From the NCBI GenBank assembly GCA_017625465.1, contig JAGAKS010000016.1, positions 62,001 to 126,000 on the forward strand: DNA of 64,000 nt, in the 5' to 3' direction. This stretch comes from Clostridia bacterium. GTDB taxonomy: Bacteria > Bacillota > Clostridia > TANB77 > CAG-508. The first letter of the stretch is position 1. Every line of letters starts with the position of its first letter. Made by a program: the position numbers and the translations under genes. Below, in pieces: positions 45,839-56,088 of this stretch. Under the pieces are notes generated by a model. That model was not told the DNA's origin and ran no database searches. It worked only from the letters and a program-made list of their open reading frames with translations.

Positions 45839-47272
45839 TTAAACATTAACTTCTGATTTAACACCTTCAATTAAATGTCCATATTTTTCAAGTACTGGAT
45901 TTACTTTTTCAGTAATAAAATCATCAACTTGATGCATTGCTCTACCGCATAAGTTTGCTGGATCTAAAGCTTTTAAGATTTCTTCTTTTGTTAAACCAAA
46001 AGATGCGTCATTTGCAATTCTATCAACCAAATCGTTTGGTCTACCAAATTCTTTTACTTCTCTTCCAGCTTCCATTGAATATACTCTTATTTTTTCATGT
46101 AATTCTTGTCTATCTCCGCCTTTTAAAACAGCATTCATAATAATTTCTTCTGTTCCCATAAATGGTAATTCTTGCATTAAATTTGTATTTATTACATTTT
46201 TATAAACTACTATATTACTACTAATGTTAGCATATAAAATAAGTATACTATCTACTGCTAAAAATGCTTCTGGAACGCAAATTCTCTTATTAGCTGAGTC
46301 ATCTAATGTTCTTTCTAACCATTGTGTAGATGCTGTTATAGCTGGATCCATTGCTAAAGCTAAAACATGTCTTGATAAAGAATTTATTCTTTCGCTTCTC
46401 ATTGGATTTCTCTTATATGCCATAGCAGATGAACCAATTTGTCCTTTTTCAAATGGTTCTTCTAGCTCTTTTTCGTGTTGAAGTAATCTCATATCATTAG
46501 CAAATTTTGAAGCACTTTGTGCAATTTGCGCTAATACATTTAATACTCTGCTATCAAGTTTTCTTGTATATGTTTGACCTGATACAGCATAGCATTTTTC
46601 AAATCCCATTTTCTCTGCAAATTTTCCATCAATTTGTTTTACTTTTTCTTCATCTTTGAACAATTTCATGAAACTTTCTTGTGTTCCTGTTGTACCTTTT
46701 GAACCTAATAATTTCATGTGACTTTCAACAAATTCAAGTTCTTCTAAATCTTCTATCAAATCTTGCATCCAAAGTGTTGCTCTTTTTCCTACTGTTGTAA
46801 GTTGAGCTGGTTGAAAGTGTGTATACCCTAGGCATACTACACTTTTGTTTTCTTCAGCAAATTTTTTTAGATTGTTTATAACAACTACTAATTTTTGTTT
46901 TATTAATTTTAAAGCTTCTGTCATTAAAATTACATCTGTATTATCTGTAACAAAGCAAGATGTTGCACCTAAATGAATGATAGGTTTAGCTTTTGGACAT
47001 TTAATACCAAATTCATAAACGTGTGACATTACATCATGTCTACATTCTTTTTCTCTTGCTGCTACTATATCATAATCAATATCATTTACATGAGCTTTCA
47101 TTTCTTCAATTTGCTCATCTGTAATATTTATTCCTAATTCTTTTTCTGTTTCAGCAAGTGCTATCCACAATTTTCTCCAAGTTGTATATTTACTGTCATT
47201 TGACCATAGTTTGTTCATTTCTTCGCTTGGATATCTACCACTAAGCGGTGTTACATATATATTGTTTTCCAT
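45839..47272 (-). CDS. purB: Adenylosuccinate lyase
   Basis: A 477-residue fumarase/aspartase-superfamily enzyme that acts twice in purine synthesis (SAICAR and adenylosuccinate cleavage). The signature GSSAMAYKRNPMRSER near residues 286-301 contains the flexible catalytic loop; LGYTHFQPAQLTTVGKRA carries the active-site His. Length fits the longer PurB subgroup. It is last in a leftward purM-purL-purB unit. Confidence 0.96.
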   Translation of the reverse strand: MENNIYVTPLSGRYPSEEMNKLWSNDSKYTTWRKLWIALAETEKELGINITDEQIEEMKAHVNDIDYDIVAAREKECRHDVMSHVYEFGIKCPKAKPIIHLGATSCFVTDNTDVILMTEALKLIKQKLVVVINNLKKFAEENKSVVCLGYTHFQPAQLTTVGKRATLWMQDLIEDLEELEFVESHMKLLGSKGTTGTQESFMKLFKDEEKVKQIDGKFAEKMGFEKCYAVSGQTYTRKLDSRVLNVLAQIAQSASKFANDMRLLQHEKELEEPFEKGQIGSSAMAYKRNPMRSERINSLSRHVLALAMDPAITASTQWLERTLDDSANKRICVPEAFLAVDSILILYANISSNIVVYKNVINTNLMQELPFMGTEEIIMNAVLKGGDRQELHEKIRVYSMEAGREVKEFGRPNDLVDRIANDASFGLTKEEILKALDPANLCGRAMHQVDDFITEKVNPVLEKYGHLIEGVKSEVNV

Positions 47273-47318
47273 TTCTCTCTCCTATTTGTTTGATAAAATT
47301 TGCATTTAACTGCTTACA

Positions 47319-50300
47319 TTATTTATAATAGTTTACTCCAGATTCAAATAGTTTTAAATCTTTATTACCTGGAATATTTTTCATAACATCTTTAACAACT
47401 CTTTCTGTATGTCCCATTTTACCGAAAACTCTACCATCTGGACTTGTTATACCTTCAATAGCATAACTTGAACCATTTGGATTGTAATTAATATCATAAG
47501 TTGGGTTTCCATCAAAATCTACATATTGACAAGCAATTTGTCCGTTTGCTAAAAGTTCTTTCATTTCACTTTCTGTTACAACAAATCTTCCTTCGCCATG
47601 TGAAATTGGAACATTGTATATATCGCCAAGTTCTGCACCAGCAAGCCATGGTGATAATTTTGAAACAACTTTTGTATTTACCATTCTAGATTGATGTCTA
47701 CCTATATCATTAAATGTTAATGTTGGCATTTCTGGTTTCATATCTACAATTTTGCCATAAGGTACTAATCCAAGTTTTACTAATGCTTGGAAACCATTAC
47801 AAATACCTAGCATTAAACCATCTTTTTCTGTTAAATGTTTTTCTATTAATTCTTTTAGTTTTGGATTTCTAAATACATTTGCAATAAATTTAGCTGAACC
47901 ATCTGGCTCATCACCAGCACTGAATCCACCTGGTATCATTATAATTTGGCTATCTTCAATTGCTTTTGCATAAGCTTCAATAGATTCTGTAATATCATTT
48001 GGTTTAACATTTTTAAACACTACTGTATTTGCAATTGCTCCAGCATCTTCAAAAGCTTTTGCTACATCATATTCACAGTTTGTACCTGGGAATACTGGTA
48101 TAAATACTCTTGGTTTTGCTATTGAAACTTTTCTTGTTATAATAGGTGTTTTGTCTGATACTACATTTTCTATTTTTTCTTTTTTTGTAGCAACTTTTGT
48201 TGGGAATACTTTCTCAAGTGGTTTTTGCCAAATTTCTAGTAATTCTTCAACATCTAGTTCAACATCTGTCATTTCTATTTTAGTTTCTTCTGTTACTTTA
48301 CCTAAATCAATAAATTTGTCATTTTGAACATCTTCATTAAGTTCAAGTACAAAAGAGCCATAACTTGCTTCAAAAGCATCTACTTTTTCATTAAATTTAA
48401 ATCCAAGTTTGTTACCAAAACATGCTTTAGAAATTACTTCTGATAATCCTCCATGTTTAATTGTTGAAGCAGAAGCTATTTTTCCACTTTCAATTAAGCC
48501 ATGTACTAATTCATAATTTTCTTTTAAATCTTCAAAGTCTGGCATAAATTCATCAGTCATTTTTGTTTTTAATAATACAACTTTTGAGCCGGCTTTTTTG
48601 AATTCGTTTGATACAACTTTGTTTATATCTACTGTACCTACTGCAAATGATACAAGTGTTGGTGGAACATCAAGCTCGTTATATGAACCTGACATACTAT
48701 CTTTACCACCAATAGCAGCTATATTTAATTTTTCTTGTACATAATATGCGCCAAGTAAAGCACTAAAAGGTTTTCCCCATCTTTCAGGATTGTTGCCAAG
48801 TTTTTCAAAGAATTCTTGTAATGTAAGCCAAGCTTTTTTGTAATCTCCACCTATTGCAACATATTTAGAAACTGATTCTATTATTGCATATACAGCTCCA
48901 TGGAATGGACTCCATTTTGAAATTTTTGGATTATAACCATAAGTCATTATTGTTCCTGAATTTGTATATCCTTTTAAAGTTGGGATTCTAGCAGCCATAC
49001 CTTCGGCTGGAGTTAATTGATATTTACCACCAAAAGGCATTAAAACTGTATTTGCACCAATTGAGCTATCAAATCTTTCAACTAATCCTCTTTGTGAGCA
49101 ACAATTTAAATCTGATAAAACTTTTTTCCATTCAGCTTCTATATCTTTTACTTCTTTTTTATTGAAATAACTTTCTTCGTAATTTGGTTTAGAAACTGTA
49201 ACTTGAGCCTCTTTGACTGTTCCATTTGTATCTAAGAATTCACGACTAACATCTACAATTACTTTTCCTCTCCAATACATTTTTACTCTTGGCTCTTCTA
49301 CAACTTCAGCAACAATTGTAGCTTCGATATTTTCTGTTTCTGCTAAAGAAATGAATTTGTCTGCATTTTCTTTAGCTACTACAACAGCCATTCTCTCTTG
49401 AGATTCTGAAATTGCAAGTTCTGTACCATCTAAACCTTCATATTTTTTAGGAACTTTATCTAAGTTTATAACTAAACCATCTGCAAGTTCTCCTATTGCA
49501 ACAGAAACACCACCAGCACCGAAATCATTACATCTTTTAATTAATTTTGTAGCTTCTTCGTTTCTAAATAATCTTTGAATTTTTCTTTCTTCTGGTGCAT
49601 TACCCTTTTGAACTTCTGCACCACAAGTTGTAAGTGATTCGCTGTTATGAGCTTTTGAAGAACCTGTTGCTCCACCGCAACCATCACGACCTGTTCTTCC
49701 GCCAAGTAAAACTACAATATCTCCTGGCTCTGGTCTTAATCTAATAACATTTTTCTTAGGAGCAGCACCTATTAAAGCTCCTAACTCTAATCTTTTTGCA
49801 ACATAACCTTCATCATAAATTTCTGCAACTTGACCTGTTGCTAAACCTATTTGATTTCCATAAGAACTGTAACCACGAGCAGCTTCATTTGTTAATTTTC
49901 TTTGTGGTAATTTGTTTGGTAAAGTATCTGCAACTGATGTTCTTGGGTCTGCACAACCTGTAACCCTCATTGCTTGGTAAACATATACTCTACCAGAAAG
50001 TGGATCTCTAATTGCTCCACCTAAACATGTTGAAGCTCCACCAAATGGTTCAATTTCAGTTGGATGATTATGTGTTTCGTTTTTGAACATTATCAAATAT
50101 TCTTCTGGTTTTCCATCAACTAAAATTTCAGCTCTAATACTGCAAGCATTTATTTCTTCTGATTCATCTAAATCTTTAAGAATTCCTTTTTTCTTTAATT
50201 CTTTAACAGCAACGGTTGCCATATCCATTAAGCAAATATCTTTTGCTTTTTTGTTTTCATATACAAAAGCTCTTGAAGAAATATAATCTTCATAAACCTT

Positions 50301-51035
50301 TTGTAATAAATCCCATTTTATGTCTAATACTTCTAATTTTGTAAGGAAAGTTGTATGTCTACAATGATCTGACCAATATGTATCTATCATTTTCATTTCT
50401 GTCATTGTAGGATTTCTTTTTTCTGTATCTCTAAAATATTTTTGACAGAATTTTAAATCTGCTAAATCCATCGCAAATCCATATTTTTTATAGAATTTTT
50501 CGCTATCTTCATCTGTCATCTCTGTAAAGCCTTCTATAATAGCAACGTCTTCTGGAACAGCCATTTCTTCTTCTAATATATCTACTTTTTCCAAACTACA
50601 TTCTCTAGAATCAACTGGATTAATAACATATTTTTTGATTTTTTCTAAATCTACATTACTTATATTTCCAGAAAGCACATATATTCTTGCAAATCTAGCA
50701 AGTGGTCTTTCACCTTCTGTTATAATTTGCAAACATTCTGAAAGTGAATTAGCCCTTTGATCAAATTGACCTGGAAGTGCTTCAACTCCAAAAACTTTAT
50801 CATTTTTGTTAAATTCATAATCTTCAACAAAACAATCATCTACTTGTGGTTCTGAAAAAATTGTATTTTTTGCAGTTTCTAATACTTCATCTGATATTCC
50901 AGATACATCATATCTGTTTAGTATTACAAGATTGTCAATGTTGGTCATTTGTAAATTTTCTTTTAAATCTACAAGAAGTCCTTTTGCTTCAACATCAAAT
51001 CCTGCTTTCTTTTTTACATAAACTCTCTTTACCAT
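47319..51035 (-). CDS. purL: Phosphoribosylformylglycinamidine synthase, single chain
   Basis: A 1238-residue large-form PurL that converts FGAR to FGAM with ATP and glutamine. Seen in order: a PurS-like N-terminal region (about 1-150), two AIR-synthetase-like halves (TYWSDHCRHTTF; HNHPTEIEPFGGASTC; later GGKDSMSG), and a C-terminal class I glutaminase with the Cys nucleophile in LGICNGFQALVKLG and a final GEGRF His/Glu region. No separate purS or purQ is needed. ATG start with AAGG upstream. Confidence 0.96.
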   Translation of the reverse strand: MVKRVYVKKKAGFDVEAKGLLVDLKENLQMTNIDNLVILNRYDVSGISDEVLETAKNTIFSEPQVDDCFVEDYEFNKNDKVFGVEALPGQFDQRANSLSECLQIITEGERPLARFARIYVLSGNISNVDLEKIKKYVINPVDSRECSLEKVDILEEEMAVPEDVAIIEGFTEMTDEDSEKFYKKYGFAMDLADLKFCQKYFRDTEKRNPTMTEMKMIDTYWSDHCRHTTFLTKLEVLDIKWDLLQKVYEDYISSRAFVYENKKAKDICLMDMATVAVKELKKKGILKDLDESEEINACSIRAEILVDGKPEEYLIMFKNETHNHPTEIEPFGGASTCLGGAIRDPLSGRVYVYQAMRVTGCADPRTSVADTLPNKLPQRKLTNEAARGYSSYGNQIGLATGQVAEIYDEGYVAKRLELGALIGAAPKKNVIRLRPEPGDIVVLLGGRTGRDGCGGATGSSKAHNSESLTTCGAEVQKGNAPEERKIQRLFRNEEATKLIKRCNDFGAGGVSVAIGELADGLVINLDKVPKKYEGLDGTELAISESQERMAVVVAKENADKFISLAETENIEATIVAEVVEEPRVKMYWRGKVIVDVSREFLDTNGTVKEAQVTVSKPNYEESYFNKKEVKDIEAEWKKVLSDLNCCSQRGLVERFDSSIGANTVLMPFGGKYQLTPAEGMAARIPTLKGYTNSGTIMTYGYNPKISKWSPFHGAVYAIIESVSKYVAIGGDYKKAWLTLQEFFEKLGNNPERWGKPFSALLGAYYVQEKLNIAAIGGKDSMSGSYNELDVPPTLVSFAVGTVDINKVVSNEFKKAGSKVVLLKTKMTDEFMPDFEDLKENYELVHGLIESGKIASASTIKHGGLSEVISKACFGNKLGFKFNEKVDAFEASYGSFVLELNEDVQNDKFIDLGKVTEETKIEMTDVELDVEELLEIWQKPLEKVFPTKVATKKEKIENVVSDKTPIITRKVSIAKPRVFIPVFPGTNCEYDVAKAFEDAGAIANTVVFKNVKPNDITESIEAYAKAIEDSQIIMIPGGFSAGDEPDGSAKFIANVFRNPKLKELIEKHLTEKDGLMLGICNGFQALVKLGLVPYGKIVDMKPEMPTLTFNDIGRHQSRMVNTKVVSKLSPWLAGAELGDIYNVPISHGEGRFVVTESEMKELLANGQIACQYVDFDGNPTYDINYNPNGSSYAIEGITSPDGRVFGKMGHTERVVKDVMKNIPGNKDLKLFESGVNYYK

Positions 51036-51060
51036 TTTTCTTTCCTTTCAAAATTAATTT

Positions 51061-52101
51061 TTAAATATTTAAATTTATTTCTTTGTTTCCTTCTACAACT
51101 TCACCGATTAAATAAGCTTCTTCTCCTTGTTCTTTAAGAACTTCTAAAGCTTTTTCTACTTCATTTGCTGGAACTATAACTGCCATTCCAATTCCCATGT
51201 TAAATGTGTTGTACATATCTCTTGTTGGAATATTTCCAGTTTTTTGAATTAAATCAAATATTGGTTTTTTAGTGTATGAATTAACATCTATATTTAGTGC
51301 AACACCATCTCTTAACATTCTTGGCATATTCTCATAGAAGCCTCCACCAGTGATATGTGAAATGCCTTTTACATTAACATTTTCTATAAGTGCAAGTGCT
51401 GGTTTTACATATATCTTTGTTGGAGTAATTAGAGCCTCTCCTAATGTCATACCTAATTCTTCTTTGTATTCTTTAAGATTTTCTTCGTTTACATCAAACA
51501 CTTTTCTAACTAATGAAAATCCGTTTGAATGAACGCCTGATGAAGCTATCCCAATAACTTTATCTCCTATTTCTATTTTACTACTATCTATCATTTTTTC
51601 TTTGTCAACTATACCAACAGAAAATCCAGCTAAATCATATTCATTTTCAGCATATAAACCTGGCATTTCAGCAGTTTCTCCTCCTACTAATGCACAGCCT
51701 GCTTGTCTACAACCTTCAGCTACACCACCTACGATAGTTGCAACCATTTCTGGTATATTTTTCCAAAGTGACATATAGTCTAAGAAAAATAAAGGTTTAG
51801 CACCACAACATACAACATCATTAACACACATTGCAACACAATCTTGTCCTATTGTATCGTGTTTGTTCATTAAAAAAGCCAATTTTAATTTTGTACCTAC
51901 TCCATCAGTACCAGAAACTAAAATTGGTTCTTTCATATCTTTTAAATTTGGTGCAAAAAGTCCTCCAAATCCCCCTAGGTCTGAAGCAACACCATCAATA
52001 TATGTGCTTTTTACAGCATTTTTTATAAGCTCTACTGATTTGTAACCTGCAGTTACATCAACTCCAGCAGCCTTATAGCTTTCACTAAAACTTTTTTCCA
52101 T
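51061..52101 (-). CDS. purM: AIR synthetase
   Basis: A 346-residue enzyme making aminoimidazole ribonucleotide from FGAM with ATP. SGTDGVGTKLKLAF (phosphate-binding), ALVGGETAEMPGLY and the SHITGGGFYENMPR motif are present. Length is normal (about 340). First gene of the leftward purM-purL-purB unit, with a good promoter upstream and only 25 bases before purL. Confidence 0.97.
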   Translation of the reverse strand: MEKSFSESYKAAGVDVTAGYKSVELIKNAVKSTYIDGVASDLGGFGGLFAPNLKDMKEPILVSGTDGVGTKLKLAFLMNKHDTIGQDCVAMCVNDVVCCGAKPLFFLDYMSLWKNIPEMVATIVGGVAEGCRQAGCALVGGETAEMPGLYAENEYDLAGFSVGIVDKEKMIDSSKIEIGDKVIGIASSGVHSNGFSLVRKVFDVNEENLKEYKEELGMTLGEALITPTKIYVKPALALIENVNVKGISHITGGGFYENMPRMLRDGVALNIDVNSYTKKPIFDLIQKTGNIPTRDMYNTFNMGIGMAVIVPANEVEKALEVLKEQGEEAYLIGEVVEGNKEINLNI

Positions 52102-52134
52102 ATCATTTTATCTCCTTTAAAAATTGACATTAAT

Positions 52135-52163
52135 ATTATATTATAAAATTACTATAATATCAA
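52135..52163 (-). promoter_or_regulatory. Promoter of purM-purL-purB
   Basis: Minus-strand -35 TTGATA (52163-52158), 17-base spacer, -10 TATAAT (52140-52135), about 34 bases before the purM ATG. Confidence 0.75.
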
Positions 52164-52297
52164 GCTTTTTTAATGGGTTTATGAAAGAAAAAAGTCTTAG
52201 TTTGTAAGATTTTGAAAAAGTGAATGTTATTTTTATCGTTCTTTACTTAAATGTTTTTATTTTGAATAATTTATAATAAATTTTATAATTTTCAACA

Positions 52298-52334
52298 AAA
52301 AATGAGTATATTGCTAAAAAATATACTCATTTTT
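52298..52334 (-). terminator. Terminator after the LRR-protein/small membrane protein unit
   Basis: A perfect 15-pair stem (52298-52312 with 52320-52334), 7-base loop, followed by U residues on the minus strand. The 130 bases between this and the purM promoter hold nothing else I can recognise. Confidence 0.8.
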
Positions 52335-52361
52335 ATCTAATTTCTAGTAGTAAAATTAACG

Positions 52362-52643
52362 CTATTCATTAATAATTTCTATATCTTCCAACACATATGG
52401 TTCAAAATTTCCAGCAATAATTTCTTTCGCTATATTTTCATCATTAGTTCGATATATTTCATTGTTGTCATTATCATATATTACATATTCTCCAAGATTA
52501 TCTTCATATTTATATGATAATTCAATATCATTGCTTTCATTTATATAATTACTGTCAATATTTTTTTCTCGTAGCAAATAATTTGTAACTAATAATATAA
52601 TAATTATAATACCTATAATCAATACATAATATTTGTTTTTCAT
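52362..52643 (-). CDS. Small membrane-anchored protein, unknown
   Basis: A 93-residue protein with an N-terminal helix (about 5-22, YVLIIGIIIIILLVTNYLL) and an acidic outer part rich in Asn, Glu and Tyr. The ATG at 52643 is supported by AAAGGGA upstream; a longer frame overlaps the LRR gene. It sits 17 bases after the LRR protein gene and may act with it at the cell surface. No family recognised. Confidence 0.6.
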   Translation of the reverse strand: MKNKYYVLIIGIIIIILLVTNYLLREKNIDSNYINESNDIELSYKYEDNLGEYVIYDNDNNEIYRTNDENIAKEIIAGNFEPYVLEDIEIINE

Positions 52644-52660
52644 AAATTTTCCCTTTCTCA

Positions 52661-55541
52661 TTAAAAACCACTCTTGCCATCTGGCCATGACAAATCAGAA
52701 ACGCTACTATAATCAGTAATACCGCTATTTCCTTGAAGATATAATTGTGTTAAAGAAAAACCTTGATTAGAATAATTTAATTTACTCAACAAAGATAAAT
52801 TATTATATTCGATTGCTTTATTATCTGCGTCAATATATACAGAAGAATCATATAAACAATTATTACTTAAATTTAAATATTTTAATTTTTTCATATTGGA
52901 AAGTTGATATATTCCCGTTAATTTGTTATCTGATAAATTAACCGAATACAAGTTAGTACAGTTATCCAAATCTCCCAAATCAGATATATCTGAAGAAGGT
53001 ATGATTAAATATTTTAAATTTGTACAATTTCCTATATTTTTTAAAGATTTTCCGATACTTTTACAATAATATATCTCAAATTTTTCTAATTCTGGGCAAT
53101 TACTTATATTTTGAAAATCTGTAATGCTATAATATTGACCATCATTATAATGAGTGATAGAAATATTCTTTATACTAATTCCAGACAAATTTTCAAACAA
53201 ATTAAATTTTAAATCTTGACCATTCATACGCAATGCCAATTCAGAACAGGTTCCACTTGCTTTAACTACACCATCTCTTAATTTTTTCACAGTTTTTAAA
53301 ATTTCAGTTCCACCATGTATCTCATAATGAGTTAAACTTACTCCAGAAACAAATGAATACGTTTTAGGAGAACCAAAATCATATATATTTTTTATGTTAA
53401 CTGGCAAAGTTAAGTCACAATTTGACATACCACTGTTACTCTGCCAAAAATTTAATTTTGTAAGCTTGCTTAAATTTAAAACTGTTGGTATTGAGCATGA
53501 CATATGTTGAAGTTTCGTTACTTCAGTACATTCTTCTAATTGCTTCATTAAATCTGCATTCCAAATATATAATGAAAAATAATTAAATCCTCTAGTAACA
53601 TATTTGGAAGATGTTGTTGTACATCTTGAAATTGTTTTTTGCATCTTAGTTAAATCTATGCTCACATTATTTACAACTATACCTTTAATATTTATGCAAT
53701 CTTCTAACTTTGATACTTCTGTTCCAGTAATAGCAGTTCCATCAATAGCTATAAATGAAATAGAATTTTTCATATTAGAAACGAAATTTAATGAACTCAA
53801 ATTAGAACATTTTCCTAAATCTAAAGAAACCAAACCTGTAAAATTAGGTAGTAAAGTTTGTAATTTATTGTTTGATAAAGAAGGATTGTTATATAAACTT
53901 AAACATTTTACTTGACTAGCTTTACCATTTGAAACAAGTCCTTCCAAATATTTAATTTCATCACTAGTATCTGTCAATCCATAAGATTCGTATTTAATAA
54001 TTTCAGTAGTATTTAAGTATTTAGTATAAGAAGAATCAATAGACTTGTACGGCTTTTGTGAAATACTTGCATAAATATCAGCAATTTCAGTAACTGAAGT
54101 TACATTAAATTTTGCATTTGAATCAAGATATAGATGTGAATAACTTGAACCATTATTTATATAATCTATCCAAACAATTTGATTATCTCTTGCATTTAAA
54201 AATTTTATTTTTTTTAAATTTGAAATTGCATATAATGAATCAACTTCTATATTCTTTTGAGTAGTATTTTCGTTTTGTCCTAATTTATTTGCCGCAACCA
54301 TTATATAATCTAAATTTTGCATATTTTCAAGTCCCGTAAGTGTTGTAATTTGATTTGCTTCTAATCTTATATATTTAACATTTCTAAAATTTTCTAGGTT
54401 CTTAACATTTGTTAGGTTATTACACTGTAAATTTAAATTAGTTACTGAAGATTTAGTTGATTCTGTTAACAAATTTAAGGGTTCTATGCTCGTTATTGTT
54501 TTAGCAGATTTTCCAGTTGAATATAAAGTTGAACTATTATTTTTAGCCACAGAATATAACCAAGTTTCATTGCCAACAATAGCTAATTCCTTCAACGAAG
54601 TAAAATCATCGCTTCCTATACCAATTGATTTATCACAAAATTTGCTCAATTCACTATCATCTATATTATATAATGTTATTGTTTGTAGTTGGGAAGCTAA
54701 TTTTCCTAAGGCATTATAATTATTTATAACACAACTTTTAAATTGCACTTTAGTAAGTTGTAAGGCATTTTCTATACCATCCAAATTATTTAATGTTACA
54801 CCGTCCAAAGTAAGGTCTTTTAAAGAAACTAAAGCATATAAATCTTTTAAACTGCTAATTCCAGATGTATTATCTATTGTTAAATTAGAGACTGATTTCA
54901 AATTCTCTAAAGTGACAGCAGAATCTTCATTTCCTGTTATGGCTTTTGCCATATTGCTTCCTGCAGCAAAAATTTCTTTAGTTAAATCAACTTTATCTAA
55001 ATTTTCTTTATCTATACCAACTATGCTATCTTTACCATTTGGACAATAATACACTTTTAAATCTGACGTTACGCCGTACACGTCTTTTAAAGATGCATAA
55101 TCCGAATATGCTAATGTACTTTTACCATTTGCATTACCACCTATTACTGATGTTTTTATATCATTAGGCAAACCATTAACATTTATAAAATAATGTGAAT
55201 TACCATCGCTATCAATTACATATCCCAATGGTGCACCTTGATAAAACCAACTAGCACTCTTACTATAGTTTTTTAAGGCAACAGCTTTATTTTCAGTATC
55301 TTCTAAATCATCATAATGCTCCACATAGTATTGATTTAAATATTCTTCTAAAGCTGCTCTACTTTGTGTATATGTAGCACCTTGTGCTTTGGTGATTATT
55401 CCATTATCACCAACAATAGCATTAATAGAAACCCCAGCCAAGATAAGCATTACAATTATTGAAATAACTAATGCTATTAAGGTTATTCCGCTTTGCTTGC
55501 TTTAATATTTTCTTGCTTATTTTTTTCTTCTGTTTTTTCAT
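52661..55541 (-). CDS. Prepilin-like leucine-rich-repeat surface protein, +1 frameshift at CGG
   Basis: Starts ATG at 55541 (AAGGGA upstream): 17 basic residues ending KQAK, then CGG. Skipping its C gives GITLIALVISIIVMLILAG, a class III/type IV prepilin-type leader (Gly at the cleavage site, then a 20-residue hydrophobic helix), and 942 more codons, total 959 residues. After the helix comes a pseudopilin-like stalk (INAIVGDNGIITKAQGA) and then about 20 degenerate leucine-rich repeats (LxxLxLxxNxL-type, e.g. NLKYLIIPSSDISDLGDLDN, LKYLNLSNNCLYD). In zero frame only 40 residues would be made. Secretion through a prepilin peptidase and an adhesive or binding role are inferred. Ends DLSWPDGKSGF. 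Confidence 0.8.
55488..55490 (-). other. CGG-associated +1 frameshift site 5 (prepilin-like LRR gene)
   Basis: Zero frame GCA AAG CGG AAT AAC; restored frame GCA AAG (C) GGA ATA ACC TTA. The restored Gly is the residue required before the cleavage site of prepilin peptidase. Confidence 0.75.
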
Positions 55542-55570
55542 ATCTTCGTTTCCCTTCTATTATATTTTTT

Positions 55571-55635
55571 GAAGGAAATTTTAATATAGTTAAATAATTT
55601 TTCCCAATGAATGACCTATATTAAAAATTTCCTTC
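55571..55635 (-). promoter_or_regulatory. Long leader hairpin of the LRR gene
   Basis: GAAGGAAATTTTAATATAG (55571-55589) pairs with its complement at 55616-55635 with one bulged base, about 19 pairs, 30-94 bases upstream of the ATG. No U run follows in either direction, so a leader structure affecting translation or mRNA stability is more likely than a terminator. Confidence 0.5.
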
Positions 55636-55739
55636 CGTACACAAAATACAAAAGTGAATAATATAGCAAATTTTAATTATAAGCTACTTCACTTTCGTTA
55701 TATAATCAGAAGGAAAACCACCTCTGATTATCATTTTAC

Positions 55740-55780
55740 TTTACATAACTTTTTCGTTAATATAGTATATTAACGAAAAA
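55740..55780 (+). promoter_or_regulatory. Plus-strand promoter overlapped by a perfect palindromic operator
   Basis: -35 TTTACA (55740-55745), 17-base spacer, -10 TAGTAT (55763-55768). A perfect 15-1-15 palindrome, TTTTTCGTTAATATA, G, then its complement (55750-55780), covers the spacer and -10. Any protein bound there would block the promoter. A related half-site (TTTCGTTATATAAT) lies at about 55693-55706. Confidence 0.55.
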
Positions 55781-55851
55781 TATTAAAAACGTGTAATCTT
55801 AGAGATAGTTGATATGTATAAATTCAATACATCAAAAATATTATTCAAAAA

Positions 55852-55929
55852 ATGTTACAGAAATTTAATTATGAAAACCTTGACATCTTAGAAAATTATA
55901 TGTATCATAGATTTAGATTAAATCGTTAA
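55852..55929 (+). CDS. Tiny ORF between the two operators, doubtful
   Basis: A 25-codon frame reading MLQKFNYENLDILENYMYHR and ending FRLNR, downstream of the operator-covered promoter and ending inside the second operator. No ribosome binding site is visible. It may be a remnant or not translated. Confidence 0.2.
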   Translation: MLQKFNYENLDILENYMYHRFRLNR

Positions 55930-55945
55930 TATACTATATAAACGA
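55923..55945. promoter_or_regulatory. Second operator-like palindrome
   Basis: TCGTTAATATA, C, TATATAAACGA: the same 11-base arm as in the operator at 55750-55780, with one mismatch. The two palindrome centres are 169 bases apart. Confidence 0.5.
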
Positions 55946-55977
55946 AAAGCCTTGATTTGAGAAAAATCAAGGCTTTT
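55945..55977. terminator. Terminator next to the second operator, active in both directions
   Basis: A perfect 14-pair stem (55945-55958 with 55964-55977), GAGAA loop, with a T run on the plus side and TTTT on the minus side. It would end the short plus-strand transcript from 55740 and stop minus-strand readthrough. Confidence 0.75.
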
Positions 55978-56022
55978 TAAGTATAGTTTATTACTTTTTT
56001 AATATAATTTTAAAACAAAAAT

Positions 56023-56061
56023 AATCTCAAATTACTAGACACTATCTAATAATTTGAGATT
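56023..56061 (-). terminator. Second terminator downstream of the 6S-like RNA
   Basis: A perfect 12-pair stem (56023-56034 with 56050-56061), 15-base loop, followed on the minus strand by AUUUUUGUUUUA. Confidence 0.6.
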
Positions 56062-56088
56062 TAATTAATCTATAATTTATTTATAAAT

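Noticed and set aside
55698..55730. Hairpin TAATCAGA...TCTGATTA as a terminator
   Set aside because: The stem is 8 pairs with a 12-base loop and no U run on either strand, so it was not called.
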